Source: Fragilariopsis cylindrus CCMP1102
Taxonomy: Eukaryota; Bacillariophyta; Bacillariophyceae; Bacillariales; Bacillariaceae
DNA: 64,000 bases
Direction of reading: 5' to 3'
Assembly (NCBI GenBank): GCA_900095095.1
Contig: FMBT01000435.1
Span: 1-64,000, forward strand
This document shows, one piece after another, positions 29,862 through 39,664 of this stretch. Below the pieces are notes generated by a model. That model did no database searches. It saw nothing but the letters and a program-made list of their open reading frames with translations, and was not told the origin of the DNA. How positions within the stretch are numbered: position 1 is the stretch's first letter; each line of letters starts with the position of its first letter. Made by a program: the position numbers and the translations under genes.

Positions 29862-32313
29862 TTATATAATGCACTTTGTCAGGTTAGGATTGTGCAATGG
29901 AGGGAATCTACCCTCTTTCCAGATATGATTTCGTCGCTGGTATTCCATCGATTCAATAAGAATTTCTGTGTATGAGTTTATTGGACCAACAAATGCTGTC
30001 TTGGCTCTAGATGCAAAATTTATATCTCGCAATAATTGATAGAATCGTCGTCGTCGTCGTCGATTCTCGTCATCTTCGTCAGAAGTAGTAGCGTCAGCAA
30101 TAGAGATATTAGTAATATCGCTATTGTAAATTGCCGAATTGAAAACATTACAATTCCTATCAGATAACCACTGGTAGATGCTCCTCATCAAATCATTGTC
30201 TTCCATTGCATTTATATGTAGACATGGCAATTAGGTATACTAAAATCGATTGCTTCTTCCAAACATTTAAGCACACTGTTAATATTTGTACTGGTAGTTG
30301 ATTGGGAATCTAGATATAATGCAATTGTATTACGTTCAAACTCAATAGAAGGATCGTATCCCGTGGTATTATTACAGCATTGGTAATTGGTTCCCAATGA
30401 AATGATTCAGAAATAAGCATACCGTATAAAAAGTCAATCCCCTCGGTGAAAAGATTCTTTGTTGTATCATTCCCATCATATGATGATTGTGATAACGTCG
30501 TTGGGAGGGATTCAGATTTATCAACCCAGGTTGTTGGTATGGCAAAATTTGAGTCATAAATAGGAATCCAAGACCGCATAGACAGGATGCCATCACACAA
30601 AGATGATTCTTGAATTGTTTTGTTCACAAGAATAGTTCGATTCGTCGTAATCGCAAAGATCATATTGTTGAAGAATTGATGATTATTTCTGTTTACTTCT
30701 GTTTCAGTGCCATTTATTGAAACAATGCATTCGTAGTCGATTACAATATATTCACGTTCGAGTTCCATGTTAGATATTTGCGAAAGTGAATGCATTTTTT
30801 TGTAGTTCTTAAAGGCTTTAACAGGAGCAAGTGGTGGGCGGTAGTTATGCCGTATAAAGGTCGGAGTTCCTGGTCCATAATTGTAGCCATCTACTTTTCT
30901 ATTTGCAAGTTTACAAATATCTAATTCTTTCGTCGGACGATTCTCTCGCCAGGCTTCCACACGCTGCTCGTATTCTATGAGCTCTGCCAAAAGCATGAAT
31001 GAACTTCGTTTAGTATCACCAACTGCTGCGCTCCGAGCTAAGCTTGCTGATGCGATGTCTTCGATGAAACCGAGTCCACTCCAAGGTCCGTGCTCCATCT
31101 CTTGGACGTGACTAGTCTCATGTACAGCAATGACTGGTGTACAGTTGAATTCTGTTTTCACCCATGCGCTGAGTCGATCAATAGTAGATTTCCTGTCAGA
31201 CATTAGGTATACATGACAGCCCGTCAATTCCCCATCGATTGGACTATTGACATAATATTTTGCCAACAAATTTGAAAGACATTCTTTTTCTTCGTCAATA
31301 AAAGATCCATCGTCTCCATTTACTGGGTGTCGACTGTGTAGTGCAATACTAACTCCTTTTGGTGTTATGCTTTTTGTCGAATCCTTTCCCTCTAATATGC
31401 GTATCGCAAATGTTTCTCGGAATAAAAGCCCAAACAAGAAACTAACACCCTCGTCATACAGACTAACGGCACGACGAGTAATATCTGGTTCCATTGATTG
31501 TATACGATTTATATATTCCTTTGAATTCATCGGATGATCTCTCCAACTATTACGCTCTATTGATTTGTCCTTTTCAAAAACATCTGGTATTTGAGGAAAG
31601 ATAACCACTTGAGGGTTTGAATCTTCATTTTGATAATCAAAAAAAGATATCGCCTGTGGTTTCTTGAGGTCCAGTTTTTTAGACCACTCGTCCCATCCCG
31701 CTATCCAGTCGGATCTTTCCATTAGCTGTTGACAATCTTTTTCAGTGCTTCGATAGTTATCATAATGCCATAAAATTGTTCGATTCGTTAGAATTGCCCA
31801 AGCCATCGAGTTGAACATGTTATGTAGTATATTACCAGCTCTATCTGGACAAGAATATGTCACGAATGCGAATTTTCTATCATTGTTGTTGTCGGGATCG
31901 CGTAATAGCGATTGTCTTGAATGTTGTTGCTTGTATTCTTCCATGACCTTGACAGGTTTAAGAAGGAACTGTGTCCTATTAGCATACTCTGCTTTTGGGT
32001 TTGAAGTTATTTGATTTACGATTGGATAGGATTCGTTCCTAGTAAATGACGCATTGTACGCCGATGATTCTTTATTCTTGTCATGATTCTTTTCAGAGGG
32101 TGTTTCTTTTTCTTTTGAAGTGTTCGCACCGCTATTGACGTCAATAAAACTGATATTGCTACTTATTTTAAGACAATATACAAAGAAAAAGAACAGAACT
32201 GAGATGACTGGGAATATTGGAGGTCTACATGCCCCAGGGCGGAATTTAAATCCTTGCATGATTTTATTCTTTATATTTTTTTTCGCTCGAATCGTCTCTC
32301 CATTGTGCATCAA
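29862..32313 (-). CDS. Type II membrane protein, possibly a fucosyltransferase-like glycosyltransferase with an internal domain duplication (two frameshifts)
   Basis: About 815 residues after repair. A signal anchor at ~33-50 (IFPVISVLFFFFVYCLKI) precedes a Ser/Asn-rich stem, so a Golgi type II topology is likely. The first lumenal domain starts FAFVTYSCPDRAGNILHNMF, continues SMAWAILTNRTILW (like the GLGNQ...ALALAILTNRTLLW start of fucosyltransferases), and holds GVSIALHSRHPV and TGCHVYLMSDRKSTIDRLSAW. A second, weaker copy begins ~515: FFNNMIFAITTNRTILV, TEGIDFLYGMLISESFHW, NTIALYLDSQS and CHVY..NAMEDNDLMRSIYQW. In copy 2 the ALHSRHP basic motif has become ALYLDSQ, so it is probably inactive. 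One base is missing at ~30367-30374 and another at ~30212-30216. Several NxS/T sequons support a secretory location. The glycosyltransferase assignment is tentative. Confidence 0.62.
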
Positions 32314-32721
32314 GTAGTGATCTTGATCTATGATATCATTAACTGTTTCTGTTGAACTCGATTGATTCGATGATTCCCATTAAAATCTGGAGACGATACT
32401 ATTAGTAATACAGTACTCTGAAGTAGATAAATAATAATACGAAGTAAGAAAGGAAAATTCGAAAAAAAAAATCAGTAAAATTTAACCATAAAATAACGAG
32501 TATTAACGGCCGTAGGGTGTCGATGAAATGTGAATCAATTTTCCTCCGGGACTCGATGAAAAAAAATCAAAGAAGAATAGAAATCGACTTCAACAATTTT
32601 AATTGTCGTTTTGTTTCAAGAATCAAAACGAAATCATATCAATCAACGAAAGATGACGAACAATAAAGATTTCTTGGTTGGTTGCTTTTCAAGAGCTTAA
32701 GATATAAAGGAAACCAGAGAA

Positions 32722-33880
32722 ATGGATTCATCAACTCATGATGGCGATGGTCACGGCGATGATGATATCGTCGTGAGGGATCATCAAACAAAAATGAAAA
32801 ATAATGCCTTTGAATTTATGATGAAATCGGTGAAAATGCCTGGTACTTTTGACGCAGACCCTGAGATAAAGCGAGATAAAAAGGCTCATTACATTATGTA
32901 CAAATTGTATTCCAACCGAAATAGACTCTATAGATGGAATTATAGTAATCATAATCTTATGCAAAATTGGGATAGTAGTTCACAATAAATATCCTTGGCA
33001 TTGTAGGGATGAATTCAGAGAGCATTCAGTAGTTGTAAACGAGTATATAGGTGAAGAGTGGATGTATAAATATGATGAACACGGTCGAATTACTGAATTG
33101 TTTGTTGGTGGTTTATTGTGTGGTGATGACTGTCGACAACAATTGCAATATTGAACCCTACGAATTACCACCCATTATTGGACTTCTTGAAAGATTAAAT
33201 TACCTTGGAGTGATCGGGGACTGCCGATCACTTCCCGTGAAGGAATTATGCATGCACGAATCTCTTGAGAAACTTTCCCGTTGAAATGAAACTTAGACAT
33301 TTAATACTTATCGTTATCCGTTGCAACCAATTCCAGTTTCCAGGTCATTTCTTTAAATGGATGTTGAGGCAGCTACCAACCTTAGAAAATCTCCAATTTG
33401 ATACGATAGAAATATACTAAACCTACATATTTTTAGAATTTCTTCGTACTCTTGATCCGGTTTTCAAGATCAAGTTAAAGCGTTTGGATATGGTTAAGTG
33501 CAAGATAGACGAAGATCGCCTCAGGAGACTTATGTTTGAGATCGTACCAAAGTTTGAAAATTTTGCAGTCTTATCACTCTATAACAACGAGATTGAACGT
33601 AATCCATTCTGAGTCTTCTGAAAACTTACAAGAATCTTCATAATTTAGGACCAGAATTTGATAAAGCATTTGATAAGGACCCCCACATACACTATGCTAT
33701 GATGACCAATCAAGTTGGATGGAGTATTGTTGAGGATAATCGAGACCTTCCTTTATCGGTATGGCCCATTCTCTTGGAAATAGCCTACGAAAAATCTGGT
33801 GGTCATTCTAGTCATAGGGAGAAGGGAGAGAAAATCGAATATGCCTTCACTACTTAGTACGCAATGCACCTATATTCATA
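32722..33880 (+). pseudogene. Diatom-type leucine-rich-repeat protein, decayed
   Basis: An initial ORF (MDSSTHDGDGHGDDDIVVRD) runs to 32985, then related pieces appear in different frames: YELPPIIGLLERLNYLGVIG with DCRSLPVKELC (~33160-33250), VKLKRLDMVK-like LRR units (~33470-33600) and the C-terminal block LPLSVWPILLEIAYEKSGGH plus YLVRNAPIF (~33750-33870). This LPPxIGxL...SLP...LPLSLWPxxLExA architecture is a large family I associate with diatoms. Many stops and shifts, including clean in-frame stops, indicate a real pseudogene. The protein would have been an LRR interaction protein of unknown role. Confidence 0.6.
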
Positions 33881-35057
33881 TTGACTCATTGAGCTACTGA
33901 CAGCGATGTCAATAATACTGTTTCGACAATGGCGACGATCAACTACAGCAATAATCCATTCAAAAGTAAATTTGTAGAGACAGAAGGGCTTGTCGAATCT
34001 ATGAGCTCCGGGTAAAGGAGCTGTGAATGCGAATATAAAAACGGTTCAAGGATGGGAATGATACAATGAGTACCGACGAAGAAATATTATCATGAAGAAC
34101 GACATTAAATAGCGAACATATTTTGGTTGGTTCGAATCAGCTGCAAATGGATTTAGATGGTGGTTTTTAGAAGTAGCAACGACAGACTTCAATATGATGG
34201 TTATATCTATAAATGGTGATCCAGGTTTTACGGAATGCTGAATACTGGTCGGAAGTAAACAAAAGGGAGTCAGTCGAGAGAACGAAACTTTGTTCTTTTA
34301 TAGAGTGTATTAGATTCATTCAATAGCACGGTGCCTCTCCAAACCTGTAAAGGAAAGGGCGGTGGTGGATTTTTTCCATTCCAGTTCCATCTTCATAAAC
34401 GCAATGAGTTGCAATGGTAATGGCAGCATTAATTTTTCTCTCAAACAATAATACAATACAAATACAAATACAAATACAAATACAAATACAAATACACAGT
34501 TAGTTTATTTATCGCAGAAGGAAGGTATTGTGCGTGCTTTTGCTTGAATGAAATAAAATAGAAGCGAAATCAACTTTCACGATGGGATAAACAACAACAT
34601 CATGCCACTAGCTATACGACCTCGTACATCCATTAGAAATTGTCTAATACTAGAAATTAAGACAACCAGAATAATCTACATCGAACAATGAAGAAGAATT
34701 TTGATATGGTTAAATTGTATTATTCAAATTAATAAATTATGAATCCTGATATAATTAATTTATGACAATATTCCATATTTACATTAAATTACCACCAACG
34801 ACTTATTCTATAGATCTCGATATATATCATATGGATATATATCACATCGTGATAAAGTACGTAGTATTAAAAATTCGTTTTGTCTTCCTTCCCATATTAT
34901 ATATTATTGTTTTATATGGAATTCATCAAATAAATATTCTTGCGTTGTTGTCACTTCAATTTCTTCATTTTTCGTTTACAAACTACTCGTACTGTATACT
35001 CCTTTCCTTTCCTTTTTTATTTCATTCTATTAGTATTATTTTAATTATTCAATTAAA
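33881..35057. other. AT-rich region without a clear gene
   Basis: About 1.2 kb. An (ACAAAT)n hexanucleotide tract lies at ~34452-34497. A short frame at ~34126-34240 (WFESAANGFRWWFLEV) reads like part of a protein, but I cannot assign it. An ORF at 34762-35073 is Ile/Tyr-rich by base composition and is not called. The right end should hold the 3' UTR of the next minus-strand gene. Confidence 0.45.
34452..34497 (+). repeat. (ACAAAT)n hexanucleotide microsatellite
   Basis: About seven copies of a 6-bp unit in an otherwise unassigned region. Confidence 0.85.
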
Positions 35058-36135
35058 TTATTTCTTTGTATGACAGCAGCAGGAATAGGCTGTTTGTTGT
35101 TGTTGTTGTTGTTGTTGTTGGTTGGTGGTGCAAACGACAATTGACAATGAGGATAGTGGTAGTAGTGAATACCAGAGTGGTAGTACGGTAGAAATAGAAT
35201 GAACATGAAAATGGATAACGTTGGTTAGTTGACTAGAGAGAGAGAGAGAGAGATAATAATCAATCCAGAAATTCACATTACACAACATTGTATAGTAGAT
35301 CAATTCGGTTCGATCCACTAACATACCTTCACGAGAATAGGTTTCTTGACTCATGATCCCATTCTTGATTTCAGAAATCAATCCAATCACAGGATATAAA
35401 TATAATCCATTACAGATGGTCGAAACAACAAGACTGCCAATAACATTGCCAATGCCACCTTCCGCTACATCCGTCCAAGAATAATGGGAAATTTTGTTTC
35501 CGAGATCACAGGCATTATAAATATCAAATCCAAGTTGAATTAATATCACAAAGACCATTGTACTTAGCATACAAATATGGTACTTGAGGGCAGCCCACAC
35601 TGTTACAATATTACAAAATGAAAATAGGGCAAATAGCACAATCATCACACGCCAAGACCAGGATTCGACTACAAATGCTTCTGCCCCTGCAATTCCGATG
35701 GCTATCGAAATGATATCAATGCCATAAAAGATAAAACGCAATATCGACATTACCACAACCGCACGACGATAATCACAACAACAAAAACCTGTGTATTGTA
35801 GTATAATAATGATAATAAAGTTAGTAATACGAAGCAAATTTATAAAAAACGTACAGTATGTGTGAAAAAATCGAATCGCATCGATAGCGATTACAGAGAA
35901 TGATCAACAGTATTCGTCCCAAAAACTTTCTACAGTATATACTATCTACGAACACAAACGCAAACGCAACTACTTTGCTTTGCTTTGCTGTGTACTCACA
36001 ACATTTGGCACCTTGTTTTTCTTGATCGTCCATACCGATTGCCATTTCGGCAGGATATGCTACCGGAATGGCAAAAGTAGACGTTGCTACAGGAACAGCT
36101 TCCGTTGCTTCGTTGTTTTTGTTGGCGTCCGACAT
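35058..36135 (-). CDS. Multi-pass membrane protein with Cys-rich cytosolic motifs (two introns)
   Basis: Proposed exons: 36000-36135, 35327-35788 and 35058-35089, with introns 35789-35999 (GTGAGT...ACACAG) and 35090-35326 (GTATGT...AACAG). Exon 1 reads MSDANKNNEATEAVPVATST to DQEKQGAKC; exon 2 continues CFCCCDYRRAVVVMSILRF. Four hydrophobic segments follow (SILRFIFYGIDIISIAIGIA, MIVLFALFSFCNIVTVWAAL, STMVFVILIQLGFDIY, VIGSLVVSTICNGLYLYPVI) and the end is ETYSREAYSCCCHTKK. The CCCxYRRA and terminal CCC motifs suggest palmitoylation. This tetraspan layout is a recurrent stramenopile type of unknown function. The last exon is less certain: its acceptor lies in a CAACAACAA tract, and an alternative acceptor near the CT repeat at ~35244 gives only a few residues. 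Confidence 0.6.
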
Positions 36136-36369
36136 GATGTATTATGATTGACGATTGATAATTGATAGATTGATGAGGAAACTATTACGATTATACTGTG
36201 TTGAAAAGTGTATGATATGACGTCTCTATTAATGTGATGATGTATCCGAATGAATATTGTGAATGTGAATTGAATGAATACATTCTGGAACAGGTATCTC
36301 TTTCTTCATGCATTCTCGTCTTGTAATCAGAATAGACACGTTTTCAATAGGAATATGTTGTAGGTTTTG

Positions 36370-36470
36370 TTTCGGGTTTTAAATGCATACGTTTTTCTCA
36401 ACGGCGATATGTCCAGCATATTATTACTGTATTGTTTCAGGTTTTAAATTGTATACGTTTTTCTCAATGG
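36370..36470 (+). repeat. Imperfect direct repeat R5 (period ~65 bp)
   Basis: GGTTTTAAAT..., ATACGTTTTTCTCAA and (C/T)GG are shared by 36370-36404 and 36435-36470, with an ATATTATTACTGTATT-like spacer that also recurs near 36540. Confidence 0.75.
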
Positions 36471-36640
36471 TTCACATTCAATCGTATTTGGTTCATCATT
36501 GCATCGATCTGTCAGTAGACTAAATAATACAGTAGATATGCCAACATTACTGTATTATTTGCCGTGTACTGTATGTGATAATTTTGATGTGAATGATAAA
36601 AAAGAAGAGGGAAGTCAATCGTGCATTTTTCGGCGATATA

Positions 36641-36700
36641 ATTATTTCAGGGGAGGGGATAAATTTAGACATATTAGGGGTATGCAACAAGGGAACACGG
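36641..36700 (+). repeat. Dispersed repeat R4, copy b
   Basis: Partner of 23049-23107, ~13.5 kb away and in the same orientation. Confidence 0.85.
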
Positions 36701-37222
36701 CGACCCTTCTCACACAAATCAGCAAAAGGAAAGAGGTATGTGATGGTAATAGAGGACAGTGATGCAGGGCCAATCGTAGCAACCGAAATCCAATTGAGAA
36801 GTAAAGAACATCTTCTTATAGGATTCAGGCATCAATCCAATCATCCATCGAATTGACAAGGGTATAATCGCCACATTCGTTTGACATAGTCCGTGCACTG
36901 GGACTGATTCATTGTTTAGTCACGAGTAACAACTCGTAACTAAGGTAATACAACTACTACTTATGAGTAGTCTAGAAGTAGTCTAGAAGTAGGCATGGTA
37001 CATAGGTATGACTTATCAGAAGCGGTTATATCGCGGTTTGCTTATATGACATCATGAGTTCGCCATCGCGGATCACGTCGTCGCAGCATGTACTTAGCGA
37101 ACATTGAAGTGGGTGAGCGAGAGAGTGAGTCGATGGCTGTATCCTTCTCGAAAAAGCGCTAAAGGACACGGCATGCTATATTCCCCGCAGCACACTATTA
37201 GACAGGACTATTGATAACAGAT

Positions 37223-39220
37223 TTACCAATCGATTGGGAAATAATCTTTCATAAATTTGCCGCACCAGTGCTCTCCTCTGTTGATACCATCAATGAATGG
37301 ATCACATACACGTGCAGCACCATCAACTATATCTAGTGGTGGTTGAAAATCGTGTACTTTTACTTTTTCTGTAGCCAATTGGACAGGATCTTCATCTGTT
37401 ACCCATCCCGTATCAACAGCATTCATATAAATACCATATTTAGCTAATTCAACGGATGAGGTATGCGTCAACATATTCAATGCAGCCTTGGCCATATTTG
37501 TATGCGGATGTCTCGATGATGGTTTATGGAATGTATAGAATTTACCTTCCATTGCTGTTACATTAACAATGTGCTTGCATCCAGTATTATCACGTTTCAT
37601 CATTTGTGATAAACGATTACATAAAACAAATGGTGCAACTGCATTAACTAATTGTACTCTAATAATTCCATTGTAGAAATTTCACCCAACTGCAATCTCC
37701 AACTATTTGTTGTACGTAAATCAACTTGTTGCAAATCAACATCCAATTTTCCTTCAGGGAATACTTCACTATTTTGGATTTCACTACTGCCATCATAACT
37801 ATATGGAATTTGAGATAATTGTGCAGATGCTCTTAATCCAATTCCAGGTCCTTTTGTATTCCAAGTAACTGCAGTTGTTAGCGCAGAAACATCAGTAATA
37901 CCATCATCATCGCCATAATCCGTCGTCGAACCAGTTTTCAGAGCAGTATTCGTAATATCATCATCCATTGACCCTCTACCTGCAATTATATTGAGACATT
38001 TGTAATGACTAGTTAATAAACGTTGTACCTCAGGTGGGTGTTGATGGAATGGCAAATGTTCCTTTTCAAGCATATGGGCATAGTATCCTGGTGGACGTCG
38101 TACAGTCTCTGTATCATAATTTTGTATAAGGATGGAAAAATTAGGTCAGGTACTGAAGTGAACACGAAGGCAGTTTCCCAAAACAATTCAAAAACAATAT
38201 CATTATGACAAGTCATGCCATGGTACTTACGGGCAGCATTATTGATTAATATATCTAATCTATCATATGTTTGTTCGATATACATACAAAATAACTCGAC
38301 ACTAGGCGTGTGACGTAAGTCTAATCCATGGATATGTAATCGATGACACCATTCCTTATAATCTTTTTCTTTTGAAAATCGGAGAGCAGAATCAGCAGGG
38401 AATCGTGTGGTGGCAATGACCGTGGCGCCGGATTGTAATAACATTAATGTTACATGATAACCAATTTTAAGACGTGAACCAGTAATTACTGCCACTTGAT
38501 TTTCTAAATGAGCTCTTTGAAATCGTTTCTTATAATTCAGATCACCACAATTTAAACACATTGTATCATAAAAGAAATGTAATTTGGTATACTTTGCTTT
38601 ACATACATAACAGTTCCGATACGAAGTAAGTTCTGGTGGTATTTCTGTTGTCGTTATGTCTCCTTCATTGCCATTGCCACCTTCTCCACCTTCTGCTTTG
38701 CTGTTCCGTCATTATTATTTGTGAGTAGGAATTGTTGTTGTTGTTCGGGTGCCATAAAGACATCCGTCGTCCGGGCCACACGGATACCGGTCTTCGCACG
38801 TGCTTTATTATTCCGTTCGAATCGATCCGATGTTTTTTTCTTTCGTGCCTGTTTCTTTCTGGAAAATAAATCATCCTTCGATGGTTTTGAAAAGATCCCA
38901 GCGGCCTTAATTAACTCAATTTGTTCCTTTTTGGAGAGTACTTCAAACCCTTGTCGATTATTTGCTATTAAACTTTGTAATGTCACCAAACAAGATAGTA
39001 ATTCCTGTTTTGATGGTATGGGCAATTCTTCTTCCTTCTTCCTTCCTGCAGTTGGTGCATCCGATTCAGTGCCAGCACTATCGCCAACATTAGCAGCATC
39101 GGCATCTGAGGAGTCAGCAATAGCATTAGTAGCAGAGGAATCAACATCAGTGCCAGCATTCGCTTCCGCACCAACAGAGGAATCGATATCCATATTTTCT
39201 TCTTTCTCTTTGGCAATCAT
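37223..39220 (-). CDS. Zinc-finger short-chain dehydrogenase/reductase (one intron, two frameshifts)
   Basis: An N-terminal extension ([17 protein letters not shown] ... [20 protein letters not shown], Ala/Ser/Asp-rich, then basic) leads into a CxxC...CxxC finger ([20 protein letters not shown] then [11 protein letters not shown]). The Rossmann domain follows: [44 protein letters not shown] and [13 protein letters not shown] intron (38109-38230) joins INNAA to [20 protein letters not shown]. The C-terminal part is [64 protein letters not shown]. This finger-plus-SDR family occurs in plants, fungi and protists. The usual YxxxK site reads TNMAK, with Thr in place of Tyr, so chemistry is uncertain. 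One base is missing at ~38690 (AAAG run) and another at ~37660 (TTATTAGAG). Confidence 0.82.
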
Positions 39221-39664
39221 TGTCGCCTTTCTTAATTCTTACTTTTCTATTCAATTATGAGGAATGATCTTGTCGACATCGGTATACAAGTATAACCACT
39301 GGTTTGTAGAGGCGGCGATGAAACCAAGTTGTTCGATTTTGTCGTAGTTCTTGTTTTCAAATTTTTTAAATTTTTGTGTGGTTTTGATCCATTATCCAAG
39401 CGTGCTCTATACACGTCTGAGAAAAAAAGGGGGAGGACATTTCCCCCGTTTTCACAGCCGTTAGATTTCTCTTCACAAAAAAATCTGAAAAATGATTTTC
39501 CTCGATCTTTCATCGCATCAGACACACAGAAAAGTAACAACAGCATACAAAGCAAGAAGTAATCTAAACTACCGTACGGTTTCACTTACAGCCAAAGATT
39601 CATTTTGACAACAGTGCTTGCTATTATTAAAACTGGTATTGAAGTACGGGTAAAAGATTACTGA

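Larger units (their letters stand above)
36136..37222. other. Intergenic region with repeats R5 and R4b and an ORF fragment
   Basis: About 1.1 kb. It holds an imperfect direct repeat (36370-36404 and 36435-36470) and R4 copy b. R4b overlaps short ORFs (36499-36762 and 36593-36856, the latter ending VATEIQLRSKEHLLIGFRHQ), which could be remnants of a coding exon. No gene is called. The left side is the promoter of the tetraspan gene. Confidence 0.45.

Noticed and set aside
34120-34145. GGTTCGAATC resembling a tRNA B box
   Set aside because: No matching A box, acceptor stem or cloverleaf could be drawn around it, and it lies in what looks like a short protein-like frame.
34762-35073. A 103-codon hydrophobic ORF
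   Set aside because: The Ile/Tyr/Leu composition follows the AT richness; it overlaps the last exon of the minus-strand tetraspan gene.
36593-36856. A small gene ending VATEIQLRSKEHLLIGFRHQ
   Set aside because: It overlaps dispersed repeat R4 and lacks a domain; kept only as a possible remnant.
39247-39585. A 112-codon ORF in the SDR/translin-TRAX spacer
   Set aside because: No domain; it lies in the shared divergent promoter and overlaps another ORF on the opposite strand of similar quality.
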